Below are positions 1 through 11,950 of a stretch of 64,000 bases of DNA, piece by piece. The stretch is from Lophium mytilinum (Eukaryota > Ascomycota > Dothideomycetes > Mytilinidiales > Mytilinidiaceae). The position numbers and the translations under genes are program-made. The stretch lies in the NCBI GenBank assembly GCA_010093605.1, contig MU004193.1:751520-815519 (forward strand), written 5' to 3'. Numbering within the stretch: the first letter of the stretch is position 1; every line of letters starts with the position of its first letter. The notes beneath the pieces are model-generated. The model was given only the letters and a program-made list of their open reading frames with translations, was not told the DNA's origin and searched no databases.

Positions 1-589
1 ATTATATACTTTCTTCTCCCTTTTAAGAGTATTCTTAGTTCTCTAAACCTTATCTTTATACTAATTTCTAAGAAAGTTACCTATATATAGCTTCTTACTA
101 TTAGTACTATAGATATTCTAGTATTTCTTTTCTAAAACGTCTTTTTTAGTATACTCTAGGGTAGCGAGCCGGGCCCTATACTACTTAACTAGGGGTTAGA
201 AGTTATAAAGCCGCAGTTTATCTTAAAGATTCTATTAGAGCTCTACTTTATTAGTTAGCGCATTTTTTAAGGCCGTATTAAGTTTTAAGACTACTCTAAG
301 CTAATTAACTAGACTTAGCTTTAATAGACTCTTAATATTAGGAAAGTATTTATTAACTAATTCTTAAGTATTATAGCTACTAAGAGCATTCTTAATTATT
401 TTAACCTCTTAGGTAATATTATTTTCTCTACCTTTTAATTTCTCTTTATTATTACTTATAATCTAAGTTTAAAGGTTATTCTAATATAGCGCGCGCCTAA
501 TGGCTTTAAATACTTAATTAATAATAGCTATTATATCTCGCGTACTATTAAGATTATCCTTACTTATTTTAAGTTTTTATTTAGAGTTA

Positions 590-1300
590 GCTAGTCGGTT
601 TCGCGCTTCTTTAGAAGTGTTCCTCGCTACTATAAGCTTTTTATCTAGGCCTTTAATATCGCCCTTAAGTATTATAAGCTTATTACTTTAGTTAACGTCG
701 GCTAGTTAATTTTGCGCTTCTTTAGAAGCGTCCCTTACTACTATAAGCTTCTTATCTAGGCCTTTAATATTGCCCTTAAGTATTATAAGCTTATTACTTT
801 AGTAGGTAGTAGCTAGTTAGTTTTATACTTTTTTAGACGCGTCCCTTATTACTATAAGCTTCTAGTTAAGGTCTACTAGGCCTTTAATATCGCCCTTAAG
901 TATTGCGAGCTCCTTACTAATATCTATAAGGCGGCGTCGCGTTCTATTAAGATTAGCTTTAGTTATATTAAGTTCTTAGTTAATATTAGCTAGTTAGTTT
1001 TATACTTCTTTAGACGCGTTCCTTACTACTATAAGCTTCTAGCGGAGGTCTACTAGGCCTTTAAAATTATTCTTTAGTATTTTAAGCTACTTATTAATAT
1101 CTATAAGGCGGTATTGCATTCTATTAAGCTTAGCCTAAGTTATATTAAGTTCTTAGTTAACGTTAGCTAGTTAGCTTTACACTTCTTTAGACGTGTTTCT
1201 TACCGCTATAAGCTTCTTACTACTATTAGTAAGGCAGTCTTGCGTTCCGTTAAGATTAACCTTAGTTAATTTAATTACTTAGTTAGTACTACTTAACTAA
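590..1300. repeat. Tandem repeat units inside the AT-rich block
   Basis: At least five related units begin with a ctagt(t/c)-rich lead near 590, 703, 813, 990 and 1,168. Each carries the shared words CTTCTTTAGA, ACTATAAGCTT and AGGCCTTTAATAT. The first two steps are about 110 bases and later ones about 175 bases, so the array mixes a short and a longer unit. Regular charged and hydrophobic repeats of this kind could once have encoded a coiled coil, but that is inference from decayed sequence. It is fossil DNA with no present coding potential. Confidence 0.65.
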
Positions 1301-4300
1301 TCTTGCAGCCCGTTAATAGTACGCCTAGCTATTAAAAGCTTAAGATTAACCTAAGCGCGTTAATTCTATAGGCTATTATATTCTACTATTATAATTACTA
1401 TAGTAGTCTAAACTTCTCTATATCTATATACTAATATCTAGAGCCTATATATAAGAGGAAAAGGGAGCTTTTTATTTCTACCTGCTACTTTCTAGGCTTT
1501 ATAAATAAGAAGTAATAAGAAAAAAGACTAATAGTATTATATAAATTTAAAAGTTATACTATAAATTTCTAATATACCTTAGCTATAAAAGAAGATAATA
1601 TTAGCACCCCTTTAGACTTTATATATATAAATAGAAAGCGAATTATATAGATATAGGTATTAGACTAACTTTCTATAGAAGAAAATATCTATCTACCTTA
1701 GTAATTAGCTTAATACTATAATTCTAATTATAGAGTTAAGCCCCTAAAAATAGTAAAGGACCTATAGCTTCTATAATTTCTAGTACTTAAGTATTTCTAC
1801 GCTTAAAAGCATGTAGAATAGAAGTAAAACGCCGGTTACTAGTAGGTTAAGTAGCAAGAATTAAACGCCGCTAAATATAATAGCCCTCTATATAAAGACA
1901 ACGGCCTATTAAGGTAATATTCTTACTTATAGGAATTCTAGAGCGCAGTATATATAATAAGATGAATAGTATAGTATAGACAGGATAATTATAATTTAGG
2001 TTTATTATTAGTATATTAGATATAGGTAAAAGCCTAATACTTCTAAATTATCCTCTAGGTCTAATAAAGCGTGTATTAGAAATAGAGGAAGAATAATATA
2101 TAGCTTTAGATAGTAGTAACCTTACTTTTATACTTTAAAGGCTAGCACTTAAAACCTATCTTAAAAACGGCGCATAGCCTAATTAAACTAGTAATAGAAG
2201 GTAACTAAGCGGTATATTCTAGATATATTAAGAATAGTAAAGTATATAATATCTAATACTATTTTATTACTTAGAGCGGCTTTATATTAAGGCGTTTAGA
2301 ATAGTAGCCCTTACTAGATGTAATAAGTTTATTTAAGATAGTTCCGCAGCGCTTAAAGCTAGTTACGTGTAAGCTTGCAGGTTCTTTTAAATTATATAAT
2401 ATTAATATTATATTTATAGCCTCTAGATACTAGAAATACTTTAAAGTATAGTATATCTATCTAGTCTATTCTAGTAATATATAATACTCTATATATAATT
2501 CTTTCTATAAGCTAGAAAAGTTAAGGGTGCTTATATATATTATCTATATCCTATAAAGCTAAATCCTTAGAAATAACCCGTAGGTTAGTAGTAATATATT
2601 ATAAAGTGCTAATTTTATATTCTATATATATTCCACTTTATTCTAAGCCCTGTAAAGTCTAGTTAATATAGTTTACTATAGTTTTAATATTGCTATAGAG
2701 TTAAATTATTTCCTAGAGTATTTTTAAAGCTTTAACTAACTATTCTAGGCTTAGCTCTAGCACTTTCTAAAAACTATATTTCTTTTTCTTCTCCTGCTAT
2801 AAATAAACATTTTAGGCATAAATAAAATCCCGTAATAATAAGATTGCGCGCTTAGTACTTTTTAATAATACTATATAGTATAAGACTATATTAGTATATT
2901 AGTCGCCCGCCTTTTAAAGAATAATTACTAACTTAGAGGATATTATATATTTAAGATATTCTTATATTCTAAATAACTCTCTCTTAAGAAATAAGACTAG
3001 TTATCCTATTTACTTTAATCTATTATTTATAGAGAGTGTAGAATTTTAAAGTAGATAGCGCATCTTATAGGTAAGTAATAATTCTAGAATAGAGTCTTTA
3101 AGGTCTATAATAGACTCTTACTAGAGGTATATAGCCTATAGAATCTTAAATTATAGCGTAAATAGAATATATAAGTAGTGCTAATTATAATTATAAATTA
3201 CCTAGAAACGGAATATTACTACTATTATAAGAAGAAAGTAGCTAAGATAACTCTTCTATCCCTACTAGCTTTTAGTTTTAGTAGATAGCTTAAGAGTGGA
3301 AATTGCAGTAGTATCCTTATATACTGCTGCGAGAGTCTATTATTAGAGGGCGTCTCGGCTTATTAGCTTCTACTTATTATTCTAGCCCTAGGCTAGGTTA
3401 ATAGTTACTAGTTTTAGCTTAGGCATTATATCTTAACTAACGCTAGGCGCAAGCTTCTATAGGGGCATAAGAATAGAGTAGAAGTAAGCTAGTAAATAGA
3501 AAATAGATAGGCTATAGAACTTTTATAACTACTCTAGAGTAAGGGGATATATAATAAGAGTAGATAAAGTATATCTATAGTCGCGTTAAAGAAATATCTA
3601 GAAAAAAGTAAGAATAATAAGGCGATTATATAAAGACTAAAAAAAAAATATCTATTAGAATAATCTAAAATAGCTAGGTAAGGCAAGAGCTCTACGCACT
3701 TCTAAGAGAAGTATTATTAATAAGCGTATATATAACTAAAGCTTAAAAAGCGCGTTTTAAGCTACTAAAAATTTATAAGTCTAATCTTATAGATTAGGCT
3801 AAGCTAATATATATAGTTTCTATGTAGAGAGGGCTTTTATAACGCCGTTAGTAATCTTATATTCTAAGAATAGAATTAAAATATCCGCTTTCCCTCTAGT
3901 ATATATATATACCTAGAAGGTAAGACTATACTTTCTATTAGCCTTTATTACTCTTTATAACGCTACTATATAGCTTATAGCTACTACTAATAATTATCTA
4001 GTTAGATTACTAGACTACTACTCTTAGTATATAACTAGGGAACTTAAGCTTATAATTAGGCGGGTTTTATTACGCGCATGTAGAATAATTAGGGGTGCTA
4101 ATTTAGATAGAACCTTCTATAATAGAAATAGAAACACTTAGTTAAGAGGTAACTAGTTAAAAGCTTAAGTAGCTAATATATTAGCGGTTATAGAGCACTA
4201 GAAGGAGTCGCTACGGGCTATATCTATCTAATCCGCGTAAGTATTTATCGCTAATAGAATATATAGTAGGTTTAGTAAAAAAGAGAGCTAAGTAGTCTAT

Positions 4301-5464
4301 AGAAAAAGTAGATAACTACTTATAGAATTAGAAGCGGGAAGTAGTAGGGTAATAAGTAAGAGTTATAGTCTTAAAGTATTTACGTATAATATATAATAAG
4401 CGTTAGCTAAGTTAATAATCTTTTAGGCTTTTTGCACGTTATTAAGGGCTAAAGTTATAAGTTAAGAATCCTTAGTATTAGTTTCTTAGCGTTTCTTACT
4501 AAACTTTATATAGGAGCACCACCTATTTAAATATTAAATTATTTAACGCCCTTCTAATAATAATAAGTAAGGTTTCTTGCCCGTGCTATATAATTACTTA
4601 CTAATATTTTCTAGTATTATAGTAAACCTTGCGCTAGAGCTCTACCTTACCTATACTACTTATACGTGTTGCTATAGTTCTAATTAAAACCCTGTCTTTT
4701 TATCTTAACGCCTTAATATTATATAGCTCCTCTACCTAGGGTAGCCTATAGTAGAAATTACTATATAAGTAAAAGTTATATATAGCTATATATACTATAT
4801 ATATAAACTTAGTATAATATAGCGTCCCGGTTATACTGCAATTTATAAAGGTTAGACCCCGTAAGCTTACTTAGGCGGATAAGAATAGAGTCTCTAAGTA
4901 GCTGCTAGAAGAGGGCTAGAGAGACCGGGATAAGATTATTAAGTAGCTTAACTTAGAGTGTAGTATTAAGGTTTTACGGATATACGTCTCTTATATACTT
5001 AAATAGTATAAGTAGACTAGAAAGGCTATAAAGCATTAGTTAAACTAGACTAGCTAAGAGCTCTACTATATCTTTTATAGTATAAACCTAAGAATATCTT
5101 TCTAGATAAGTCTATCTTTAATAAGAAGATAGGCTAGCGCCTATTAGCTAGCCTACTTACTATAAGAATAATATAAACTATAGTAAGATATAGGCTATTC
5201 TCGCCGCTATAATACTATAAGAATAGATCTATTACTACTACTACTATCTACACCTAGTATATTATAACTTTATTAACTTTCTATAAGCTTTAATTAAGTA
5301 GAGTCTCTATAATTAGTTTACCTATAAGTAGTTCCGCTATACTACTAGAGTTATATATATATAGATAGAGAAGCTAGAGTAGATTTAGGTACACCTAGAT
5401 GCCTATAAGAATAGTAATAGAAAGAATTAGGTTAAGAATAATACTAAGAAGAAGAATAGTAAGG

Positions 5465-5700
5465 TTAAATTATATTCTCTATATAGCTCTTCTATTTTAT
5501 ATATACTCTATATAGTTCTCTTATATTATAGCTTAGCCTTTCTATTTTATATATACTCTATGCCGCTATTAGCTTATAGCTTATATATTAGTAGTAAGAA
5601 TTAATCTAAAGCTTATATATTAGTAGTAAGAATTAATCTAAGGCTTATATATTAGGGTAGAGTAAAGATATTAGATAAAGTTTAATAGGTATTATTTAAT
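5465..5700 (+). repeat. Direct repeat, left copy, in AT-rich block
   Basis: The segment contains pyrimidine-rich words such as CTTCTATTTTATATATACTC followed by repeats of GCTTATATATTAGTAGTAAG. The same order of parts recurs in the same direction at 6,895-7,150. The two may be terminal or spacer repeats of a degraded element; the family is not determined. Confidence 0.5.
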
Positions 5701-6894
5701 TTCTACTATATATTCTTACCTCTCTTCTACCTCTCTTACTTCTTTAGACTCTATATACTATTAATTACTACTTCTATAATACTATAGCTAATAACGCTAG
5801 TAATTTTAGCTTTATTTCTAGCCTAATTAATAATCTTCTTATAGAACCCTCTCCCTCTCTACCCTCTACTACGCCGCCTTTTAGGCCCTTTAGGGTTCGC
5901 CCGGATCCTCTAGTAATATAGGTAGTAGCGGCCGGGCCGCTCCCTACTAAAAAGAAAATAATAGGCGTTTAAGCTAAAAATAAAAAGCTAGAAGCTTTCT
6001 CTAGTAAGAGCCTAGAGAATTCTAGCCCTTAAAGGCTTTATATAGTGCGTAGTAAGCCTATATACCCCCTTTCTACTTTTACTACTAGTAGAGATATTTA
6101 TAATGTGCCCTACTAGAAGAATAAGAAAGAAGATAATAATAATAAGCCTGCCCCCCCTCTATAGAAGGAAGATAATAAGTCTACGCCCCCTCTACTAGAA
6201 GATAAGAAGAAAGAAAAGAAAAAAAAAGAAAGGCCTAATTCTTCTTAACTATATATAATTCCTAGTATAGTAGCTTAAATATAGCTAACCTATTTATATA
6301 GAAAGCGCTATACTTACTATCTACCTTCTTCTTTTACTATTACTATTATTCTAGGCCTACTAACTCCCTTTTAGTATGCTAATAACCTTACTACTACTCT
6401 TACCTCCTCTACTATTACTACAGCCCTCTAAGAGTACTTCCGCCGCGCTAAGCTTACCTACGTAGAGCTTATTAACGGCTAATATAGCTAGAATTAGGCG
6501 GCCCTAACATGCAGTATATACCTAGAGTGCGCCTAGAATATATCTACTAGAGGCTATTATTAGTATAATATTAATTTCTATACTAATAATAATCTAGGTA
6601 GTAAATATAGTGCGTATAGGGTTATAAGTAAGCGCTATACTTAGGTTAATACTACGGGAGATAGAGTAGTATTTAAGCGGACCCTAAAGCCTAGGGCTAG
6701 TTATGCTAGAAGGAGGGAGAATTAAGCCTAATTAACTATGCATTTAGGAACTATAAATATAACTTTTTAATTCTATAACTACTAATTAATATTATTATAT
6801 ATCTAGTATATAGATGTAAATATACGCGTTTAGATGCGTAATTTAGTTCTCTATTTATATAATTTAGACTTATACCTACTAAGATATAATAAAG

Positions 6895-7150
6895 TAATAA
6901 ATTCTATCTCTATATAGCCTTTCTATCTTATATATACTTTATATAGCCTTTCCGTTTTATATATACTCTATGCAGCCTCTAGCCTAAAATTTAAGTATAA
7001 GTAGTAATAGTAGCGATTCTTATTTTAAGGTCTAAGTATTAGTAGTGGAAATCTTATATTAAGGTTTAAGTATTAGTAGTAAGGATTAATTTCGGGCTTA
7101 AGTATTAGCGGTAAGAATCTTATTTTAAGGCTTAAGTATTAGCGCGGGGA
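6895..7150 (+). repeat. Direct repeat, right copy, in AT-rich block
   Basis: This is a diverged copy of the segment at 5,465-5,700. It carries the same TTTTATATATACTCTATGC core followed by four sub-repeats of about 32 bases built on CTTAAGTATTAGTAGTAAGA. The separation of about 1.4 kb and the shared orientation suggest one decayed element or a duplicated spacer. Confidence 0.5.
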
Positions 7151-9952
7151 AAAGTTACCTATATATTCTAGCCTTAGACTTCTATTCTACCTATCTCTAT
7201 ATATAAGCTTATAATTTTTATTTCTATAATTAGTTAACGCTTTTAACTTATCTAACTATATTTACTATAAACGCGTCTAGTATATTACTACTAGTAGTAG
7301 CCTTCTTAAGTAGGTTATCTATAGACTACAGCGTATATATAATATAGTTAAACTTTTATTCTATATAATAAATTTATTTAATGCCTTATAAATAGGTACT
7401 ATATAAACTCTATAGCTTAAGTATTATAATTTAACGGGCTCTATAAAGAGTGTGCCTAACGCCTAAAATACTAGTAGTACTAATTAGTATTATTAGCGTA
7501 AAGTTTTCTATATACTAGATATTACCGTGCTAGTCCCGCGTAATACTACTATTATTTTTATAGCGGCGTTATCTCTAGAATCTATAGACTGTAGCCTTTC
7601 TCTCTACTTTACTAAGCTATACCCTAAATAATTAAACCTTATAGTGCAGGTATGCTAGTTTTATCTACTTATAGAGTAATAACGCAGCAGCTAGAAAAAA
7701 TATAAGAATTATAAGCTGCTCTAGATAGTCCTTAAGCTTATTAGAAATACTAGTCTAGTTCTAATGCTTATATATAGAATCTATATCTTCTTAGTCTATC
7801 TCTTATATAATTTCTAATATCTTCTAAGTCTTAAAACTTAATGCAGTAATTTTACCGGTAAATCTTTAGTATAGTAAGTTAGAATTAGATAGATACTATC
7901 TCTTTTCTCTAATAGCTTCTATAGTTAACCTATACTTAAGATAGCTATTATATTATAATCTTTTAAGGGCTAGAAAGCTAAATACTAGGCGCTACTAATA
8001 GGTTAGGCTTATAAGTTTACCCCGCGGAAATACTAGTAGGTCTCCCTAACTATCTTAATACTTCTATTCTCTAAGGCTCTCTATATATATTACACGCACT
8101 CTTACTATTATATAATTAATACCTACCTAGACTTTAAGTTAATTCCTTACGTCTAGATAGTAGATCTCTATCTACTTATCTAGTAGAGGAAGCGGTATTA
8201 GAGGCTCCTGCGTATTTATACTACTTACCTAAAGACCTCTAGTCTCTATAGTTTAATAGATTATAACTAGACTAAAAACCTTAGCCTATTATATTACTTA
8301 GATTCTAATCTAGTCTTTAAAACCTTAAAGGGAACTAGTATTATAGTTAGTAAGAATATAATTAAACTTAGCCTAGATATTACCTAGAACGCGGCTTAAG
8401 TATACTATATATACGCTTTAAATCTCTTCCGCTACTTACTCTAACTCTCTTCTTATTTTAATATTCTACTACTGCTCTAGAAACTTAATATATATTATTA
8501 TATTATCTAGGCCTCTATTCTATAGCGTTCTAGATAGTACCTATAGAATAGGCTAGGTGGCAGGGTTAATATATATTATAGCTAGAACACGCTAGAAGAG
8601 ATTAAAACTTAGTAGCTTTTTCTTATAGAATTTATTAACGCTAATTATTCTAAACTATATATAGACCTCTAGAGCATCTTTTAGCTTATAGATTCTATAT
8701 AGTAGCTTCTAGTAATATAATAGATCTAGTATATAGCTCTTAAAAGAAAGTAGTATTATAATAATAAGGTTTTTAGACTAGCCTAACCTTAGGCTATACT
8801 ATATAACGCGAATAGTAGAGTTAGATATTATATTAATCTAAAAGTTTAGTATATAAAGCTTATATTAACTCCGCTTAATATTATTACTAGAACTACTAGT
8901 CTTACGGTACCTAATATAGAGATCTATACTACTATAGCCCGTCTAGCTTTTATTAAAGGTTTTATTAAACTCTTATATCTATTAGCCTTTTAAGGCCGGG
9001 GGAATAATAATTAATATATTTCTCTAGACAGGCTAGAGGCCTATAGAGATACTGTGTAGCTTATAGATATATTATAATAGGTACGCTATAACTCTACTTA
9101 GATATAATATGCCTTAATTGGCGCCTTTATATAGGTATCTACTATTATATATTAGGCTATTAGCTCTATAGGGTTCTAGAATTAACCGGGACTTATTAAC
9201 CTTAGTATAGTAGCCCTCTAGCACAGCGTTTACCTAGTATATTACTAGAAACTCTATAGTTTTTCTAAGACCCTATTTATCTCTATTAAATCCGCCTTAT
9301 ATAGTACTATGCTGGCGCAGTATCTATATAACTACTAGCACTTAGTAAGTATATAGTTATTATTTTAAACCGGGCACTAAGATTCTATTACTTTTAGTAT
9401 CTTCTAGAATGTTAAATAGTATATAAGCTTAGGCCTAGAGCTTATCTATTATATACTTAGTTATTATACTAGCCTACGTAGTCTTTTTCTAAATAACTAT
9501 TTATACTTTACTTTATATATCTATTATATAGCTATTCTATATATTTTTTAATACCTATACGTTACTTTTATTATAGTAGTTATAGCGGGAAAGCTTATAT
9601 TTATATAGTAAATAGTACTTTACTTTAAAATAAATATACTAGAATATAAAAGTAAGTTTATATTTAGCGTAATAAATACTAGTTCTATAAACTTTTACCT
9701 CTACCGCTACCTTAGGTTATACCCCTAGTGTCCGGCGTATAGCGTATATTCTAGAACTAAAATAGTAATTCTATAAAAATAGTATCTAATAGTAAGTATT
9801 CTATTTAAAGAGACCCTAATTTAGCATTTATTTCTCTATCTTTTAATAACTAGGAAAATTATTTATAGTTAGCCTTAACTCTTATTAGTAAATATTAATC
9901 TTTATTCTATATTATACTTATTTTTAAGTTACTAAACTATTATCTTCTAATC

Positions 9953-10180
9953 TAGTACTAGGCTATAAGTCTGGAAATATAGATTTATTATAGCTCGGCT
10001 CTAACTTGCTTACTCGACACCGCTGTTGGGGGTAGCCTGCTACTGAGCAGCTAGTTAGTTAAGAGGCAGTCTAATCTGCACTGCTTGAAGCTTGACATCG
10101 CCCTTGCGTTTTTGAAACCCTGTGGGGGTACCCCAAGCAGTGGCGAACTAGTGTGCCTAGACTTGTGGCCTATTACTGTC
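9953..10180 (-). mobile_element. Tc1-like MITE, copy A (straddles RIP edge)
   Basis: This is a non-coding element of about 230 bases in reverse orientation relative to the copies at 41,112 and 48,466. The right end reads GTGTGCCTAGACTTGTGGCC followed by TATTACTGTC. The left end is a mutated counterpart (AGTACTAGGCTATAAGTCTG). Inner landmarks shared with other copies are GGGGGTACCCCAAGCAGTGG and AGCTCGGCT. The left 40 or so bases are rich in C-to-T and G-to-A type differences from the other copies, whereas the right part is not. No transposase frame is present, so it would have moved in trans if at all. Confidence 0.7.
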
Positions 10181-10419
10181 CTTAATCTGGCTGTGCTCAG
10201 GGGTGGCTTCAAGACTTAGAATGGCCTGCCAATTATTCGAGTTATTCTTTCGATTCTAGGTGCTCTCGTGGAGGCTGCTCTTATGCAATATCAATTAGCC
10301 CTCTATTTATGCCCTCTTCCTATTAAGCGTTTTACAGACATTATCTTCTCACCCTTCTACCCTCCCCGGGAGTTTTACAGCCTCCTGCAAGTACCAACAG
10401 GTCAGTGTCAAATTTTTAT

Positions 10420-10650
10420 CAATCCAACAGGCCACAATTTTGTGCACCCTTAGTCACCACTGCCAGGAGCACCCCAATGGGGAGACCACAACGGAGGCGT
10501 CATGTCAAGTTTTAGACCGCGTAATCTGAGCTTCCTCTTGACCAAGAGATATCCTCGCAATGGGGCCGCCCTTGACGGTGGTGTCCAGCTTGCAAAAGCC
10601 ACATTTAAACAATGATATTCGTGTGCCCAAACTTATGGCCTAGTACTGTA
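10420..10650 (+). mobile_element. Tc1-like MITE, copy E
   Basis: The right end is the best-preserved of the family: GTGTGCCCAAACTTATGGCC then TAGTACTGTA, ending in TA. The left end is degenerate (CAACAGGCCACAATTTTGTG). Inner motifs CACTGCCAGGAGCACCCC and GACGGTGGTGTCC match the inner inverted motifs of the other copies. It is non-coding and about 230 bases long. TA at the end and a terminal CAGTA-type sequence are typical of Tc1/mariner-related elements. Confidence 0.7.
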
Positions 10651-10941
10651 CCTTTCTCTCTCCATGCCAATCTTAACAGGTACAGACACGCTACTAGACC
10701 AGTCCAGTAGAAACATGTGTCAACAAACTCAAACTGATAAGCGACGATATGGAGTGCGGCAAGAAGCGGGCTCACGCGGTGTTCGAAATGCGGCGAATGG
10801 TCCATGGCGATTGCATTCACTGGAAAGAGCAGAACTTCGACATAAGTTCAAAGTTTGAGGGACCTGCAAAATTTTGACACAACACGACTGCGAAATATTG
10901 ACATCGAAGTGCCAACACCTTCAAACCGACAATACTCCACC

Positions 10942-11677
10942 ATGATTTTCGACAGAACCAACGTGAGCGTCGCGATCGTCCACCCGAACGGAAACGAGTT
11001 TGTCGAGTACGACACAGAGGTCGCTCCTAGCTCCACCAGCTCCACGGGGTGGTACAAAGGCAATGCGAACGTAACCCACGCACGTAAGTGTTCCATCTCC
11101 GTGGAACACAACGAGGAGTATGGCATCAAGGTAGTTCTGCCACCGAATGCTTTGCAAGCACGCCCAGGGTGGGGGGCCCAAGTCTCCATCACTGTCGACG
11201 GCTGCGCCAACGAAAAGGCGTAACTCTCCATCTGACTCGTTTCGTGCCCTACGGCGAGTGGCTGCCCTTGAGGTCGAATCAAAGACAGCAAAAGAACATC
11301 CTCTTTGAGGATTGTGTGGTACGAACCCAACATACAACTTTTACAGGAGAGAGGGAGACGCTCCTGAAGAAGGCCACGTTCAAATTCGTGGCAGTTCGTC
11401 CAGGTTAGTGATCGGCGCACACGATACTGAAAACTATGCTGACCTTAACAAAGCCGACAATCTCTACCTTGACGGATCTTACGAGGCCTCGCAGGCCGAG
11501 TTCATCGGCCGCATCGTAGTCGATGTGCAGATTGGGAAGGCAGAAGAGCTCTTGTCTCCTGCAGAGCCTATCTATGGCCTGACGCGTGAGAACACCATGC
11601 CATGGTGTATCAGACCGGAAAATCCAGTAGTAACAGAATTCGCCTATCGTAAAGGAGTCCACTACTGCACGAAGTAG
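10942..11677 (+). CDS. DUF7918-like protein, probable frameshift
   Basis: I take the ATG at 10,942 as start because of its CACC context; an in-frame ATG also lies at 10,855. The first part holds the beta-rich stretch VSVAIVHPNGNEFVEYD, which resembles the start of the fungal DUF7918 family. This frame meets a stop at 11,221. The family-like reading continues one base out of phase (VTLHLTRFVPYGEW) to about 11,403. A 50-base intron with GTTAGT donor and AAAG acceptor at 11,404-11,453 then joins it to ADNLYLDGSYEAS and the strand-like IGRIVVDVQIG. So one intron is well supported, while the change of frame near 11,218 is unexplained: a real frameshift, a sequencing error or an unusual splice. Function of DUF7918 proteins is unknown. 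The family call is from remembered motif shape and is moderate. Confidence 0.5.
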
Positions 11678-11950
11678 GTCCACTAGTCATTCGCACCAGT
11701 AGAGTTTCCACTAAACCTTTTGTAGGTTACAGACAACTGGTACAGTGGACGTGGCTCCCACGTCCTCTTACGTATTCAATAGAGGGATTCATTGCGAGAG
11801 AGGTATCAACCACCGGTTCATTTTCTACGCGAGAGACTACGGTAAATTGCGGTCTTACCATCATATTTCCATCAAGAGCAAGTTCTAACATAGATAACAG
11901 CGTATATCACCCTCCCTCGTCTCTCCTCTGTAGCAGCTGAGGACCCCGTT

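Larger units (their letters stand above)
1..9990. repeat. AT-rich RIP-degraded repeat block
   Basis: About 10 kb dominated by TA steps, with CA and TG dinucleotides visibly scarce, and no open frame of 60 codons on either strand. This is the look of DNA processed by repeat-induced point mutation, in which duplicated DNA suffers C-to-T changes mainly at CpA. Internal structure survives: tandem units at 590-1,300 and a pair of related segments near 5,465-5,700 and 6,895-7,150. It is most likely the fossil of one or more transposable elements, broken beyond reading; I could not assign a family. No host gene is visible. The edge towards gene-bearing DNA is abrupt, near 9,990-10,010. Confidence 0.85.

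Noticed and set aside
1-9990. Naming the transposon family of the AT-rich block
   Set aside because: Translated hints in several frames are too decayed to distinguish element classes by eye.
10605-11420. Minus-strand frames of 71-190 codons opposite the DUF7918-like region
   Set aside because: They are antisense shadows of the plus-strand gene; no family resemblance, and the plus strand has a well-formed intron.
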